From assembly GCF_937927635.1 (NCBI RefSeq), contig NZ_CALBRW010000003.1, positions 62,001 through 126,000 on the forward strand: a stretch of DNA of 64,000 nt, in the 5' to 3' direction. This document shows, one piece after another, positions 44,308-53,244 of this stretch. The first letter of the stretch is position 1, and each line of letters starts with the position of its first letter. The DNA is from an uncultured Microbacterium sp. Its GTDB lineage: Bacteria; Actinomycetota; Actinomycetes; Actinomycetales; Microbacteriaceae. The notes under the pieces were generated by a model. That model did no database searches. It was given only the letters and a program-made list of their open reading frames with translations, and was not told the origin of the DNA. The position numbers were made by a program, and so were the translations under genes.

Positions 44308-45537
44308 GTGCTCGACCTCACTGCTGAACAGAGCCCCACTCGCGAAGCCTGGCGCGATCCGGCGCGCTACTGGGCATCGCTGACCGAGGCCACCGCCCAC
44401 CTGCCGGCACCCGTCGCGGTCATCGAGCGCGACGCGCTGCGGCACAACGCCATGGACATGCTGGTGCGCGCCGGCGGCCTCCCCATCCGCGTGGCTACGA
44501 AATCCGTGCGCGTGCGCTCGGTGCTGGATGCCGTGCTCGCGATCCCCGGGTATCAGGGCATCTTGTCCTTCACGCTCGCCGAGGCGCTCTGGCTGGCCGA
44601 GAACCATGACGACATCGTGCTCGGCTACCCGACCGTCGACCGTGTCGGCCTGCAGAAGCTGCTGGCGGACGAGAGGCTCGCGTCGCGCATCACCCTGATG
44701 ATCGACGACATCTCCCATCTCGACTTCATCGACGCGATCGCAGCCCCCGGCACGCGCCCCGAGGTGCGCGTCGCCATCGACGTGGATGCGTCGTACAAGG
44801 CGCCCGGCCTCGGTCATCTCGGTGTACGGCGCTCGTCGCTGTTCACCGCCGCCGACGTCGCCGGATTCGCCCGTCAGGTGGTGCGACGCCCCGGATTCCG
44901 ACTGGTCGGCCTGCAGATGTACGACGCGCAGATCGCCGGCCAGGGGGATGCCACGGGTGCCGAGGCGCCCCTGATCCGGATCGTGCAGGCCCGCTCGCGC
45001 GACGAACTGCGGATCCGCCGTGCGCAGATCGCCGACGCGATGCTCGGCATCGCGCCGCTGGAGTTCCTCAACGGCGGCGGCACCGGATCCCTGGAGTTCA
45101 CCGGCAGCGACGAGTCACTCACCGAGGCCACCGCGGGCAGCGGCCTGCTGGCCGGACACCTGTTCGACGGCTACCGGTCGTTCCGTCCCGCGCCCGCCAC
45201 CGGCTTCGCATTCGACGTGGTGCGCAAGCCCGCGCCCGACATCGCCACCGTGCTCGGCGGCGGCTGGATCGCCTCCGGACCCGCCGTGGCGTCCCGCCAG
45301 CCCCTGCCGGTCTGGCCGCAGCACCTGCGCACCCTGCCGCGCGAGGCGGCCGGCGAGGTGCAGACTCCGCTTCAGGGCGAGAGCGCCCGCGGCCTGGAAG
45401 TCGGCGACCGGGTCTGGTTCCGGCACTGCAAGAGCGGCGAGCCCGCCGAGCGCATCGACAGCTACCAGCTCGTCGCCGACGGGAAGATCGTCGACGAGCT
45501 GCCCACCTACCGCGGCGAGGGGAAGGCCTTCCTGTGA
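44308..45537 (+). CDS. Alanine racemase-fold amino acid deaminase/aldolase
   Basis: A 409-aa PLP-dependent enzyme of the D-threonine aldolase/D-serine deaminase type. The N-terminal barrel has the likely PLP lysine in IRVATKSVRVRSVL near residue 71; the C-terminal metal site may include His and Cys of VWFRHCKSGEPAERID. The exact substrate is unknown. GTG start with TAGGGT (44296-44301) exactly 6 nt upstream suggests a leaderless mRNA. It overlaps the lactone oxidase gene (GTGA), a pair that I believe recurs in actinobacteria. Confidence 0.85.
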   Translation: MLDLTAEQSPTREAWRDPARYWASLTEATAHLPAPVAVIERDALRHNAMDMLVRAGGLPIRVATKSVRVRSVLDAVLAIPGYQGILSFTLAEALWLAENHDDIVLGYPTVDRVGLQKLLADERLASRITLMIDDISHLDFIDAIAAPGTRPEVRVAIDVDASYKAPGLGHLGVRRSSLFTAADVAGFARQVVRRPGFRLVGLQMYDAQIAGQGDATGAEAPLIRIVQARSRDELRIRRAQIADAMLGIAPLEFLNGGGTGSLEFTGSDESLTEATAGSGLLAGHLFDGYRSFRPAPATGFAFDVVRKPAPDIATVLGGGWIASGPAVASRQPLPVWPQHLRTLPREAAGEVQTPLQGESARGLEVGDRVWFRHCKSGEPAERIDSYQLVADGKIVDELPTYRGEGKAFL

Positions 45538-46847
45538 CACGTCCCGGCGGAACCTGGCGGAACTGGGGACGCTCCGCGTCGGTGCGTCCCGTGCGCGTGG
45601 AGCGGCCGCGCTCGCCGGAGGGCGTCCAGCGTGCGGTGAAGGCAGCTGCTGCGCAGGGCCTGACCGTGAAGGCCATCGGAGCCGGCCACAGCTTCACCGG
45701 CATCGGCGTGGCACCCGGGGTCCTGCTCGAGCTGGACGACCTGCAGGGACTCGTCTCCGCCGACGCCGCCACCGGCCGCGTCACGCTGCTGGCCGGCACG
45801 CGACTCTTCAACATCCCCGGACTGCTGCGCCCCTACGGCCTCGCCATGGAGAACCTCGGCGACATCGACCGGCAGTCCATCTCCGGCGCCATCTCGACCG
45901 GCACGCACGGCACCGGCACCGCGTTCGGCGGCATCGCCACGCAGGTGCGGGGTCTCACGCTCATCACGGCCGACGGCGAATTCCTGCGCATCGACGAGAC
46001 GCACAACAGCGAGATGCTCCCCGGCGCGGTCGTCGGCCTGGGGGCGCTCGGAGTGGTCGTCGAGGTCACCCTGCAGTGCGTCCCCGCCTTCGTCCTGCAC
46101 GCCGTCGATGCGCCGGCCCCGCTCGACGCGACGCTGAGCACCGTGCACGAGCAGGCCGCGGCCGCCGACCACCTGGAGTTCTACTGGCATCCGCACACGG
46201 ATGTGGCGCTGACCAAGACCCAGACCCGGATGCCGGAGTCGACCCGACGGCGGCCGACGCCGGCCCTGTCGCACTGGATCGACGAGACCGTGCTCACCAA
46301 CGGCGTGTTCGGCGCGTTCTGCGCGATCAGCCGCGCCGTACCCGCCATCATCCCGCCGTTCAACCGGCTCGCCGTCCAACTCACCGGCGACGGCGACTAC
46401 TCCGACGAATCGCACCGTGTGCTCATCCACCACCGCAACGTGCGCTTCCGCGAGATGGAGTACGCGCTCCCGGCCGAGAACCTGGTGCCGGCGTTCGAGG
46501 AGCTGCGCGCGCTGATCTCCGATCGGGGCTGGCGCATCGAATTCCCCGTGGAGGTGCGCTTCGCAGCATCCGATGAGCTGTGGCTCTCCACCGCCTCGGG
46601 GCGGGACAGCGCCTACATCGCCGTGCACCGGTACTGGCGCGTCGACCCGCGGGAGTACTTCCGCGCGGTGGAGCAGATCATGCTGCGCCACGGCGGGCGT
46701 CCGCACTGGGGCAAGCTGCACAGCCTCACCGCCGCGCAGCTGAGGGAACGGTATCCGCGCTTCGACGACTTCGTGGCGCTGCGCGACCGACTCGACCCCG
46801 ATCGAGTGTTCGGGAACAGACATCTGGAGCGCATCCTCGGAGCCTGA
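45534..46847 (+). CDS. D-arabinono-1,4-lactone oxidase-like FAD protein
   Basis: A 437-aa oxidase of the VAO flavoprotein family. The FAD domain has VKAIGAGHSFTGIG and GAISTGTHGTG; the C-terminal ALO domain includes RPHWGKLHS (the conserved HWGK) and RFDDFVALRDRLDP. Relatives oxidise aldonolactones or alditols. It is coupled to the aldolase-like gene by a 4-nt overlap, so the two probably act on related substrates. Confidence 0.92.
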   Translation: MTRPGGTWRNWGRSASVRPVRVERPRSPEGVQRAVKAAAAQGLTVKAIGAGHSFTGIGVAPGVLLELDDLQGLVSADAATGRVTLLAGTRLFNIPGLLRPYGLAMENLGDIDRQSISGAISTGTHGTGTAFGGIATQVRGLTLITADGEFLRIDETHNSEMLPGAVVGLGALGVVVEVTLQCVPAFVLHAVDAPAPLDATLSTVHEQAAAADHLEFYWHPHTDVALTKTQTRMPESTRRRPTPALSHWIDETVLTNGVFGAFCAISRAVPAIIPPFNRLAVQLTGDGDYSDESHRVLIHHRNVRFREMEYALPAENLVPAFEELRALISDRGWRIEFPVEVRFAASDELWLSTASGRDSAYIAVHRYWRVDPREYFRAVEQIMLRHGGRPHWGKLHSLTAAQLRERYPRFDDFVALRDRLDPDRVFGNRHLERILGA

Positions 46848-46918
46848 ACCCGCCTGTCTTCCAGCCGACGCGCAGAGTCGCGCACGTAGGATGGATCAAG
46901 ATCCAAGAGGGGGCATCC

Positions 46919-47485
46919 ATGGAATGGCTGTGGCCGGTACTGATCATCGTCGGCGTGCTCGTGCTCGTCGGGATCTATCTCTGGTCGACCTACAACTCGC
47001 TCGTGCAGCTGAACGTGCGCGTGGACGAGGCCTGGAGCGGCATCACCGTGCAGCTCAAGCGCCGTGCCGACCTCATTCCGAACCTCATCGAGACCGTGCG
47101 GGGCTATGCCGCGCACGAGAAGGCCGTCTTCGAGGGCGTGACCCGCGCCCGCGCCGAGACGCTCTCCGCCACCGGCCCCGCTGAAGCCGGTGTCGCCGAA
47201 GGGCACCTGCAGCAGGCGCTGCGCAGCCTGTTCGCGGTCGCCGAGGCATACCCGCAGCTGCAGGCCAGCCAGAACTACCTGCAGCTGCAGCACGCCCTGG
47301 TCGACACCGAGGACAAGATCCAGGCCGCCCGTCGCTTCTACAACGGCGGCGTGCGCGAGCTGAACACCAAGATCAAGGTGTTCCCCAACAACATGTTCGC
47401 CCGCGGGCTCGGCTTCACCGAGCGCGAGTTCTTCGAGGTCGCCGACGGCAGCGCGATCTCCGAGCCGCCGCGCGTGCAATTCTGA
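46919..47485 (+). CDS. LemA family protein
   Basis: A 188-aa membrane-anchored protein: one N-terminal helix (about 4-22) followed by the LemA helical domain with YNSLVQLNVRVDEAWSGI, LKRRADLIPNLIETVRGYA and FPNNMFARGLGF. The function is unknown in general. TAGGAT at 46887-46892 is a probable -10, and AGAGGGGG precedes the ATG. It stands alone here, without the usual TPM-domain or htpX partner. Confidence 0.93.
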   Translation: MEWLWPVLIIVGVLVLVGIYLWSTYNSLVQLNVRVDEAWSGITVQLKRRADLIPNLIETVRGYAAHEKAVFEGVTRARAETLSATGPAEAGVAEGHLQQALRSLFAVAEAYPQLQASQNYLQLQHALVDTEDKIQAARRFYNGGVRELNTKIKVFPNNMFARGLGFTEREFFEVADGSAISEPPRVQF

Positions 47486-47527
47486 CAACGACCCTTCGTC
47501 CTGGGGCGCTGAGACGGCCTCACGTCG

Positions 47528-48784
47528 TCATTCCCGCGGATGCACGTGCCTCCCCACGGCCACCGCATGCCCGCCGAGCGCCCTGGCCACGGCATCCGAG
47601 GCATCGCCCCATCCCGACACGCTGAGGCGCTCCAGACCCTGCCAGGCGGCCGCCCTGGCGAGCTCCTCCGCGATGCGCGGAGCGTCCGTCTCGGGACGGG
47701 CGTGCTGCTCCCACCATGCCGACTGCACCTTCAGAGCGGATGCCGCACGGTCGGCCTTCAGATCCACGCGAGCCACGATCCGGTCGCCCACCAGCACCGG
47801 CAGCGAGTAGTACCCGTAGCGGCGCTTGTGCGCGGGCACGTAGATCTCGATGCGGTAGTCGAAGTCGAACACCCGCAGCGCACGATCGCGGAACCACACC
47901 ACCGGGTCGAAGGGCGTCAGGAGAGCCGCGCGGTCGATGCGCCGAGGCAGCGCGGCGTCCCGATGCCGCCAGGCCGGCACGGCGCGCCCGCCGCGCTCCC
48001 AGCCGCGCACGACCACGGGCTCCAGCTCGCCCGCGTCGACGAGGTCGCCCACGGCCGCGCGCACGGCCGACCGGTCGCGCAGCCGGTAGTAGTCGTTGAG
48101 GTCGGAGATCGTCGCGACACCGTACGAGCGCGCGGCGCGGCGCACCAGCTCGCGCACGGCATCCGGTTCAGGCAGGGGCGCTTCCAGGACCGCGGCGGGG
48201 ACGATCCGCTCGGCGAGGCCGTAGCGGCGCTCGAAGCCGACGCGGCCCGCGATGGCCACCTCACCGCAGCGCCAGAGATGCTCCAGGGCCGACTTCGCGG
48301 CATCCCAGTCCCACCACGGCCCGCGCTCTCGCGGAGCGTCGTCGCGCAGATCGGCCGGGCGCAGCGGGCCGCGGTCTCGCAGCTCGGCCCGCACCCAGTC
48401 CAGCGTGCGCGCGTTGGCGTGCATCCAGGAGCCCTCCTCGGATGCCCGGCGACGCCAGGCCTGCATCCGAAACGCCCACAGTGCCCAGTCCTCGACGGGC
48501 ATGAATGCCGCCTCGTGCGCGAGGTACTCGACGTAGTGCGTGGTGCGCGAGAGGAAGGACCGGTCCAGCAGCGCGGTGTCGTAGGCCCCCAGACGGGAGA
48601 ACATCGGCATGTAGTGCGACCGGGCGAACACGTTGACCGAGTCGATCTGCAGGACGCCCAGACGCTCCATGGTGCGGTGCAGGTGGCGATGGGACACGGC
48701 ATCGGGCATCCGGCGGGAGAACCCCTGCGCGGCCAGCGTCATCCGACGTGCCTCGCCGGAGCTGAGTGCGGGGGAGTGCGGCAT
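47528..48784 (-). CDS. YcaQ-like winged-helix DNA glycosylase
   Basis: A 418-aa protein of the YcaQ/AZL1 family. It begins LSSGEARRMTLAAQGF and has ERLGVLQIDSVNVFARSHYMPMFSR, LTPFDPVVWFRDR and HKRRYGYYSLPVLVGDRIVARVDLK as separate conserved blocks. E. coli YcaQ removes interstrand crosslinks, so a repair role is likely. TAGCCT (48791-48796) lies exactly 6 nt before the ATG, suggesting a leaderless mRNA. It is divergent from the AI-2E permease gene. Confidence 0.9.
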   Translation of the reverse strand: MPHSPALSSGEARRMTLAAQGFSRRMPDAVSHRHLHRTMERLGVLQIDSVNVFARSHYMPMFSRLGAYDTALLDRSFLSRTTHYVEYLAHEAAFMPVEDWALWAFRMQAWRRRASEEGSWMHANARTLDWVRAELRDRGPLRPADLRDDAPRERGPWWDWDAAKSALEHLWRCGEVAIAGRVGFERRYGLAERIVPAAVLEAPLPEPDAVRELVRRAARSYGVATISDLNDYYRLRDRSAVRAAVGDLVDAGELEPVVVRGWERGGRAVPAWRHRDAALPRRIDRAALLTPFDPVVWFRDRALRVFDFDYRIEIYVPAHKRRYGYYSLPVLVGDRIVARVDLKADRAASALKVQSAWWEQHARPETDAPRIAEELARAAAWQGLERLSVSGWGDASDAVARALGGHAVAVGRHVHPRE

Positions 48785-48853
48785 GATCCCAGGCTAATCG
48801 GAGCCGCCGACACGGAACCCGGTGCCGTCGGCGGGCGTACGTAGAATTGTGCA

Positions 48854-50050
48854 ATGAGCGACAACCCCGCACCGAGGTTCCGCAATCCGTTCCGCCACTA
48901 TCCGCCGGTGACCGAGCGCACGGTCACCACCGAGGTCGACGAGGCCGTGCCGAAGCCGCTGCGGGTGACCGCCGCCTACTCCTGGCGAATGCTGGTGATC
49001 GCCGGAGCCATCGCGCTGTTCATCTGGCTGGTGATGCTGCTGAAGGCGCTGGTCATCCCGTTGATGGTGGGCATCCTCGTCACCGCACTGCTGTGGCCGG
49101 CGTTCCAGCTCATGCTGCGCGCACGCTTCCCGCGCTGGCTCGCCATCGCCACCAGCGTGGTCGGCACGATCGGCATCGTGGCCGGGCTCCTGACCCTCGT
49201 GGTCTGGCAGGTGCGGCTGCAGCTCCCGGATGTGCGGGATCGCACCGCCACCGCCGTCGAGCAGTTGCGGCAGACGCTGCTGGACAGTCCCTTCCATCTG
49301 ACCGCGAGCGACATCGACGGGTACCTGCAGCAGGCGAAGGACCTGCTCAGCGCCCAGCAGGACTGGCTGTGGAGCGCCGCCGGCGCCGTGACCGGCACTG
49401 CGGCGGAGGTGCTCACCGGAGCGGTGCTGGCGCTGTTCATCCTGATCTGCCTGCTGGCAGACGGCGGCGGCATCTGGAAGTGGACGCTGCGGCTGTTCCC
49501 GCGCAGGGCCAGGCCGGCGGCCGACGCCGCGGCCCGCAACGGCTGGGCGACGGTCGTCAACTACGCCCGCACCCAGATGCTGGTCGCCGCCATCGACGCG
49601 GTCGGCATCGGCATCGGCGCCGCGGCGCTGGGCGTGCCCATGGCCATCCCGGTGGCCGTGCTGGTGTTCCTCGGCTCGTTCGTGCCGATCGTCGGTGCGG
49701 TCGTCACCGGCGTGATCGCGGTGTTCCTGGCGCTGGTCTACAACGGCATCTGGATCGCCGTGGGCATGCTGGCGGTCGTGCTGTTCGTGCAGCAGCTCGA
49801 GGGCCACATCCTGCAGCCGATCCTGATGGGATCGGCCGTCAAGGTGCATCCGCTGGCCGTCGTGCTGGTGGTCGCCGGCGGCGCGATGATCGCGCGCATC
49901 CCCGGCGCACTGTTCGCCGTCCCGCTGGCGGCCTTCATCAACGTGGCGGCGGTGACCATCTCCACCGGCGCCTGGCGGACGGGTGAGGAGCCCGACGCCG
50001 ATCTCATCTGGAGCACAGTGCCGCGGGAGCGGCCGAGGAGGAATCGATGA
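48854..50050 (+). CDS. AI-2E family (PF01594) permease
   Basis: A 398-aa membrane protein with seven to eight helices in the family pattern: a paired N-terminal hairpin with LKALVIPLMVGILVTALLWP, a long outer segment (about 115-180), and GSFVPIVGAVVTGVIAV with QQLEGHILQPILMG near the end. Despite the family name most members are not AI-2 exporters. TAGAAT (48842-48847) is exactly 6 nt before the ATG, suggesting a leaderless mRNA. Its end overlaps ilvA (ATGA). Confidence 0.9.
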   Translation: MSDNPAPRFRNPFRHYPPVTERTVTTEVDEAVPKPLRVTAAYSWRMLVIAGAIALFIWLVMLLKALVIPLMVGILVTALLWPAFQLMLRARFPRWLAIATSVVGTIGIVAGLLTLVVWQVRLQLPDVRDRTATAVEQLRQTLLDSPFHLTASDIDGYLQQAKDLLSAQQDWLWSAAGAVTGTAAEVLTGAVLALFILICLLADGGGIWKWTLRLFPRRARPAADAAARNGWATVVNYARTQMLVAAIDAVGIGIGAAALGVPMAIPVAVLVFLGSFVPIVGAVVTGVIAVFLALVYNGIWIAVGMLAVVLFVQQLEGHILQPILMGSAVKVHPLAVVLVVAGGAMIARIPGALFAVPLAAFINVAAVTISTGAWRTGEEPDADLIWSTVPRERPRRNR

Positions 50051-51276
50051 ACGCAGTCCCGAGCCTGTCCGAGTTCGCTGCAGCGCAGCAGAGTCTCTCC
50101 GAGGTGATCTCGCACACCCCCACCGAGCTCTCCCGTGCGCTCAGCGAGATTCTGGGCTCGCCGGTGCTGCTGAAGATGGAGAATCTGCAGCGCACGGGCT
50201 CGTTCAAGATCCGCGGCGCCTCGTACCGTCTGGCTCAGCTGACCCCGGAGGAGCGCTCGCGCGGCGTCGTCGCGGCATCCGCCGGCAACCACGCGCAGGG
50301 CGTCGCACTGGCGGCCCAGTCGCTGGGGATTCCTGCGACGATCTTCATGCCGCTGGGGGTGCCGGTGCCCAAGCTCCTGGCCACCCGCGGCTACGGCGCC
50401 GAGGTCGTGCTGGAGGGCGAGACGGTCTCCACCTCGCTGCGCCTGGCCGCCGAGTTCTCCGAGCGCACCGGTGCCGTGCTCATCCCACCGTTCAACCATC
50501 GCGACGTCATCATCGGCCAGGGCACGCTGGGGCTGGAGATCTTCCAGGACGTCCCCGACGTCGACACGGTCATCATGGGCATCGGCGGCGGCGGGCTCAT
50601 CGCCGGCGTCGCTGCGGCCATCAAGCAGGCGGCGGCCGAGGCCGGGCGCACCGTGCGCGTGATCGGGGTGCAGTCCGAGAAGGCCGCCGCCGTACCGCCG
50701 TCGCTCGCCGCCGGGCATCCGGTGGAGATCACGACGCAGCCGACCATCGCCGACGGCATCCTGGTCGCCCGTCCCGGCGATGTGCCCTTCGAGATCATCA
50801 AGGATCTCGTCGACGAGGTCGTCACGGTCTCCGAGGACGACATCGCGCGCGCCATCCTCGTGCTGCTCGAGCACGCCAAGATCGTCGTGGAGCCCGCAGG
50901 GGCTGTCGGCGTCGCCGCCATCCTCGCGGGAAAGGTGACGGATGCCGGGAAGACCGTGCCCATCCTCTCCGGCGGCAACATCGACCCGATGCTGCTGCAG
51001 CGCGTGGTCTCGCACGGCCTGGCGGCCTCCGGCCGCTACGCGACGGTGAGCATCCCGCTGCCGGACCGCCCAGGCCAGTTGGCGCGCGTCTCCGAGGTGC
51101 TCGCGCAGGTGGGCGCCAACGTCATGGAGGTGCTGCACACCCGGCACGGCCACGGCCTGCAGATCAGCCAGATGATCCTGCAGCTCTCGATCGAGACCCG
51201 CGGACCCGAGCACACCCAGTTGGCGCTGGACAGCCTGCGCGCGGCCGGCTTCGAACCCGACGTCGTCCCCGAGTAG
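50047..51276 (+). CDS. ilvA: Threonine ammonia-lyase
   Basis: A 409-aa PLP enzyme that turns threonine into 2-oxobutyrate for isoleucine synthesis or breakdown. The PLP lysine is in RTGSFKIRGASYRL, the phosphate loop is GGGGLIAGV, and a single C-terminal ACT-like domain (about 330-409) may bind an effector. That domain count and the length resemble the catabolic-type ammonia-lyases. Its start overlaps the AI-2E permease stop. A perfect hairpin terminator follows. Confidence 0.93.
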   Translation: MNAVPSLSEFAAAQQSLSEVISHTPTELSRALSEILGSPVLLKMENLQRTGSFKIRGASYRLAQLTPEERSRGVVAASAGNHAQGVALAAQSLGIPATIFMPLGVPVPKLLATRGYGAEVVLEGETVSTSLRLAAEFSERTGAVLIPPFNHRDVIIGQGTLGLEIFQDVPDVDTVIMGIGGGGLIAGVAAAIKQAAAEAGRTVRVIGVQSEKAAAVPPSLAAGHPVEITTQPTIADGILVARPGDVPFEIIKDLVDEVVTVSEDDIARAILVLLEHAKIVVEPAGAVGVAAILAGKVTDAGKTVPILSGGNIDPMLLQRVVSHGLAASGRYATVSIPLPDRPGQLARVSEVLAQVGANVMEVLHTRHGHGLQISQMILQLSIETRGPEHTQLALDSLRAAGFEPDVVPE

Positions 51277-51290
51277 ACGGTGGATGCGAA

Positions 51291-51322
51291 GAGGCGGATG
51301 CTCGTCCCCGAGCATCCGCCTC
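51291..51322. terminator. Perfect hairpin between ilvA and greA
   Basis: GAGGCGGATGCTCG (51291-51304) pairs fully with CGAGCATCCGCCTC (51309-51322) over a TCCC loop and is followed by TT. It lies between convergent genes and can serve both. Confidence 0.9.
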
Positions 51323-51339
51323 TTGGTCGCTTCCGGCTG

Positions 51340-51825
51340 TCAGCCGGTGTAGGTCTCCACACCGGTGACCTCGACGGAGATCGACCGGCCGTTGGGCGCC
51401 TCGTAGGAGGTCTTCTCGCCGATCTTCAGGCCGAGGACGGCCTGGCCCAGCGGGCTGGCCTCGCTGTAGACGTCGAGGTCGCCGCCGGCGATCTCGCGGC
51501 TGCCGAGGAGGAAGACCTCCTCGTCGCCGGCGACGATCGCGGTGACCACGGTGCCGGGCTCGACGATGCCGCGACTGACCGGCGCCTCGCCGACCTTCGC
51601 GGTCTTCAGCAGCTGCTGCAGTGTGACGATGCGGGACTCCTGCTTGCCCTGCTCGTCCTTGGCGGCGTGGTAGCCGCCGTTCTCCCGCAGGTCGCCCTCT
51701 TCACGGGCAGCCTCGATGCGCGCCGCGATCTCCTCGCGACCGGTGGTGGAGAGATACTCCAGCTCTTCGACGAGCCGGTCGTAGGCCTCCTGCGTGAGGA
51801 AAGGTACCTGAGCGTCTGTGGACAC
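51340..51825 (-). CDS. greA: Transcription elongation factor GreA
   Basis: A 161-aa factor that makes backtracked RNA polymerase cut its transcript. The N-terminal coiled coil has LVEELEYLSTTGREEIAARIEAAREEGDLRENGGYH in overlapping parts, with the acidic tip residues DLREN. The C-terminal domain has GSREIAGG and SPLGQAVLGLKIGE. GTG at 51825 follows GAAGGAG. It lies alone. Confidence 0.96.
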   Translation of the reverse strand: MSTDAQVPFLTQEAYDRLVEELEYLSTTGREEIAARIEAAREEGDLRENGGYHAAKDEQGKQESRIVTLQQLLKTAKVGEAPVSRGIVEPGTVVTAIVAGDEEVFLLGSREIAGGDLDVYSEASPLGQAVLGLKIGEKTSYEAPNGRSISVEVTGVETYTG

Positions 51826-51941
51826 AGCGTGCTCCTTCGGTGGGGCCCCTTCAGGGGCTGACGGAACCCGTGCCGTCATGGCGCGGGGGAATATGCCAAA
51901 CGCCCCGGCAGGGCCGGGGCGCAGGTCTCTTGCCGTCGAGT

Positions 51942-52328
51942 CTAGGCGACCCAGCAGGACTTCACCAAACCCGTGGTGGCCTGCGCGACGGTGGGGATGC
52001 TCACCTGGACGGCTGCCGTGTGCTTCTGCGTGGCGGCGATGTCCATGACCTTCCAGCCCACCACGCCGAACTCCTTGTCCAGCGCCTGCACCACGCACAC
52101 CACGTCGGATCCCCGCGGTGCCGTGTACTGGAAGCTGATGTCGACGGTGTGCGAGTCCGTGAGCGTGAACCCGGTGTCCTGGGCGGTCACGGTGTTCAGC
52201 TGGCTCGCGACGGTCATCCAGCCGAACGCGACCACGACGGCCACGCCGATGATGCCGCCGATGACCCACGGCAGGCGCCGCCTGCCTCGACGACCGTAGC
52301 GCTCATCGAGCTCGAGTGCAGTGGTCAC
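51942..52328 (-). CDS. DUF4307 membrane protein
   Basis: A 128-aa protein: a basic cytoplasmic N-terminus (LDERYGRRGRRRLP), one membrane helix about residues 20-42 and an extracytoplasmic domain ending KSCWVA, with two cysteines. This is the actinobacterial DUF4307 family; function unknown. GTG at 52328 gives the family start TTALELDERYG. It is divergent from a small membrane protein gene. Confidence 0.88.
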   Translation of the reverse strand: MTTALELDERYGRRGRRRLPWVIGGIIGVAVVVAFGWMTVASQLNTVTAQDTGFTLTDSHTVDISFQYTAPRGSDVVCVVQALDKEFGVVGWKVMDIAATQKHTAAVQVSIPTVAQATTGLVKSCWVA

Positions 52329-52402
52329 GGATCTCCCGGTTCGGTCTCGACGGATAGGCTGGTGTTCCCAGGTTATGCGACCTGAGGAGGAAAGGCGCAC
52401 TC

Positions 52403-52702
52403 ATGATCCTGTTCGGCGAGAACACCCCGATGCCGACGCCGACCTCGACCGTCCCTCCCGAGCTGGTGACGCCCGGCTTCGCCGGATTCGCCGTCGTGAT
52501 CGTGATCGTCGCGGCCGTCATCCTGCTGATCTGGGACATGAACCGTCGCATCCGCCGCGTGCGGTACCGCGACGAGGTGCGCGAGGAGCTGGATGCCGAG
52601 CAGGCCGAGCTGGATGCCCGCCAGAGCCGAACCGGCACGGGTTCCGACTCGACCGCCGCGGAGGCCGCGGAAGACGGCTCCGGCGAGGACGATCCGCGCT
52701 GA
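52403..52702 (+). CDS. Small single-helix membrane protein
   Basis: A 99-aa protein with one helix (about residues 27-45) flanked by a Pro/Thr-rich outer end and a cytoplasmic basic stretch RRIRRVRYRDEVREELDAE that may form a coiled coil, then an acidic tail. GAGGAGG stands about 8 nt before the ATG. I do not recognise the family. Its partner may be the divergent DUF4307 gene. Confidence 0.78.
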   Translation: MILFGENTPMPTPTSTVPPELVTPGFAGFAVVIVIVAAVILLIWDMNRRIRRVRYRDEVREELDAEQAELDARQSRTGTGSDSTAAEAAEDGSGEDDPR

Positions 52703-52742
52703 CCTGCGCGGCCGGCGTGCGCCGGTTCAGACGCGCCCGGGT

Positions 52743-53216
52743 TCAGACGCCGACGCGTTCGAACGCGTCGAGGCTGATTCCCTGCTCGAGGATGCGCGCT
52801 GCCCACTCCTTGGCGCTGTGCAGACTGTGGTCGCGGTAATTGCCGCACTCCACGGCCGAGACGCCGGGCACGTCGCTCCACTGCGCCGGGCCCGCGATGA
52901 ATTCCAGGCCCTTGCGGACGGCATCCACGACGTCGGTGACAGCCGGCTCGCCCCACATGATCAGGTGGAACCCGGTGCGGCATCCGAAGGGCGAGAAGTC
53001 GATCACGCCGTCGATGTTGTCGCGCAGCGCGCTGGCCATCGTGTGCTCGATGGTGTGCAGACCGGCGGTGGGGATCTCACCCTCGTTGGGCTGCACGAAG
53101 CGCACATCGAAGTTGGAGATCGCATCGCCCTTCGGTCCGCGCTCCACGCCGATCAGGCGCACGTAGGGCGCCTTGACTGCGGTGTGGTCCAGGGTGAAGC
53201 TCTCGACATCGGCCAT
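52743..53216 (-). CDS. luxS: S-ribosylhomocysteine lyase
   Basis: A 157-aa iron/zinc enzyme that splits S-ribosylhomocysteine into homocysteine and the precursor of autoinducer 2, part of the activated methyl cycle. Metal ligands appear as HTIEH (residues 54-58) and the cysteine in AVECGNYRDH; FSPFGCRTGFHL carries the catalytic cysteine. GGAGG precedes the ATG. No pfs or metabolic partner is adjacent. Confidence 0.97.
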   Translation of the reverse strand: MADVESFTLDHTAVKAPYVRLIGVERGPKGDAISNFDVRFVQPNEGEIPTAGLHTIEHTMASALRDNIDGVIDFSPFGCRTGFHLIMWGEPAVTDVVDAVRKGLEFIAGPAQWSDVPGVSAVECGNYRDHSLHSAKEWAARILEQGISLDAFERVGV

Positions 53217-53244
53217 GGGATCCTCCAGAAGATCGTTCTGGAGT

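Noticed and set aside
48834..48848. Fourth BlaI-type operator at the AI-2E permease promoter
   Set aside because: CGTAGAAT matches the right arm, but no left arm TTCTACG exists at the needed spacing; it is simply a -10 of similar sequence.
48854..53216. AI-2 quorum-sensing system made of luxS and the AI-2E family permease
   Set aside because: The permease family name is historical and most members do not move AI-2. The genes are 2.7 kb apart in different transcripts. luxS is sufficiently explained by methyl-cycle recycling.
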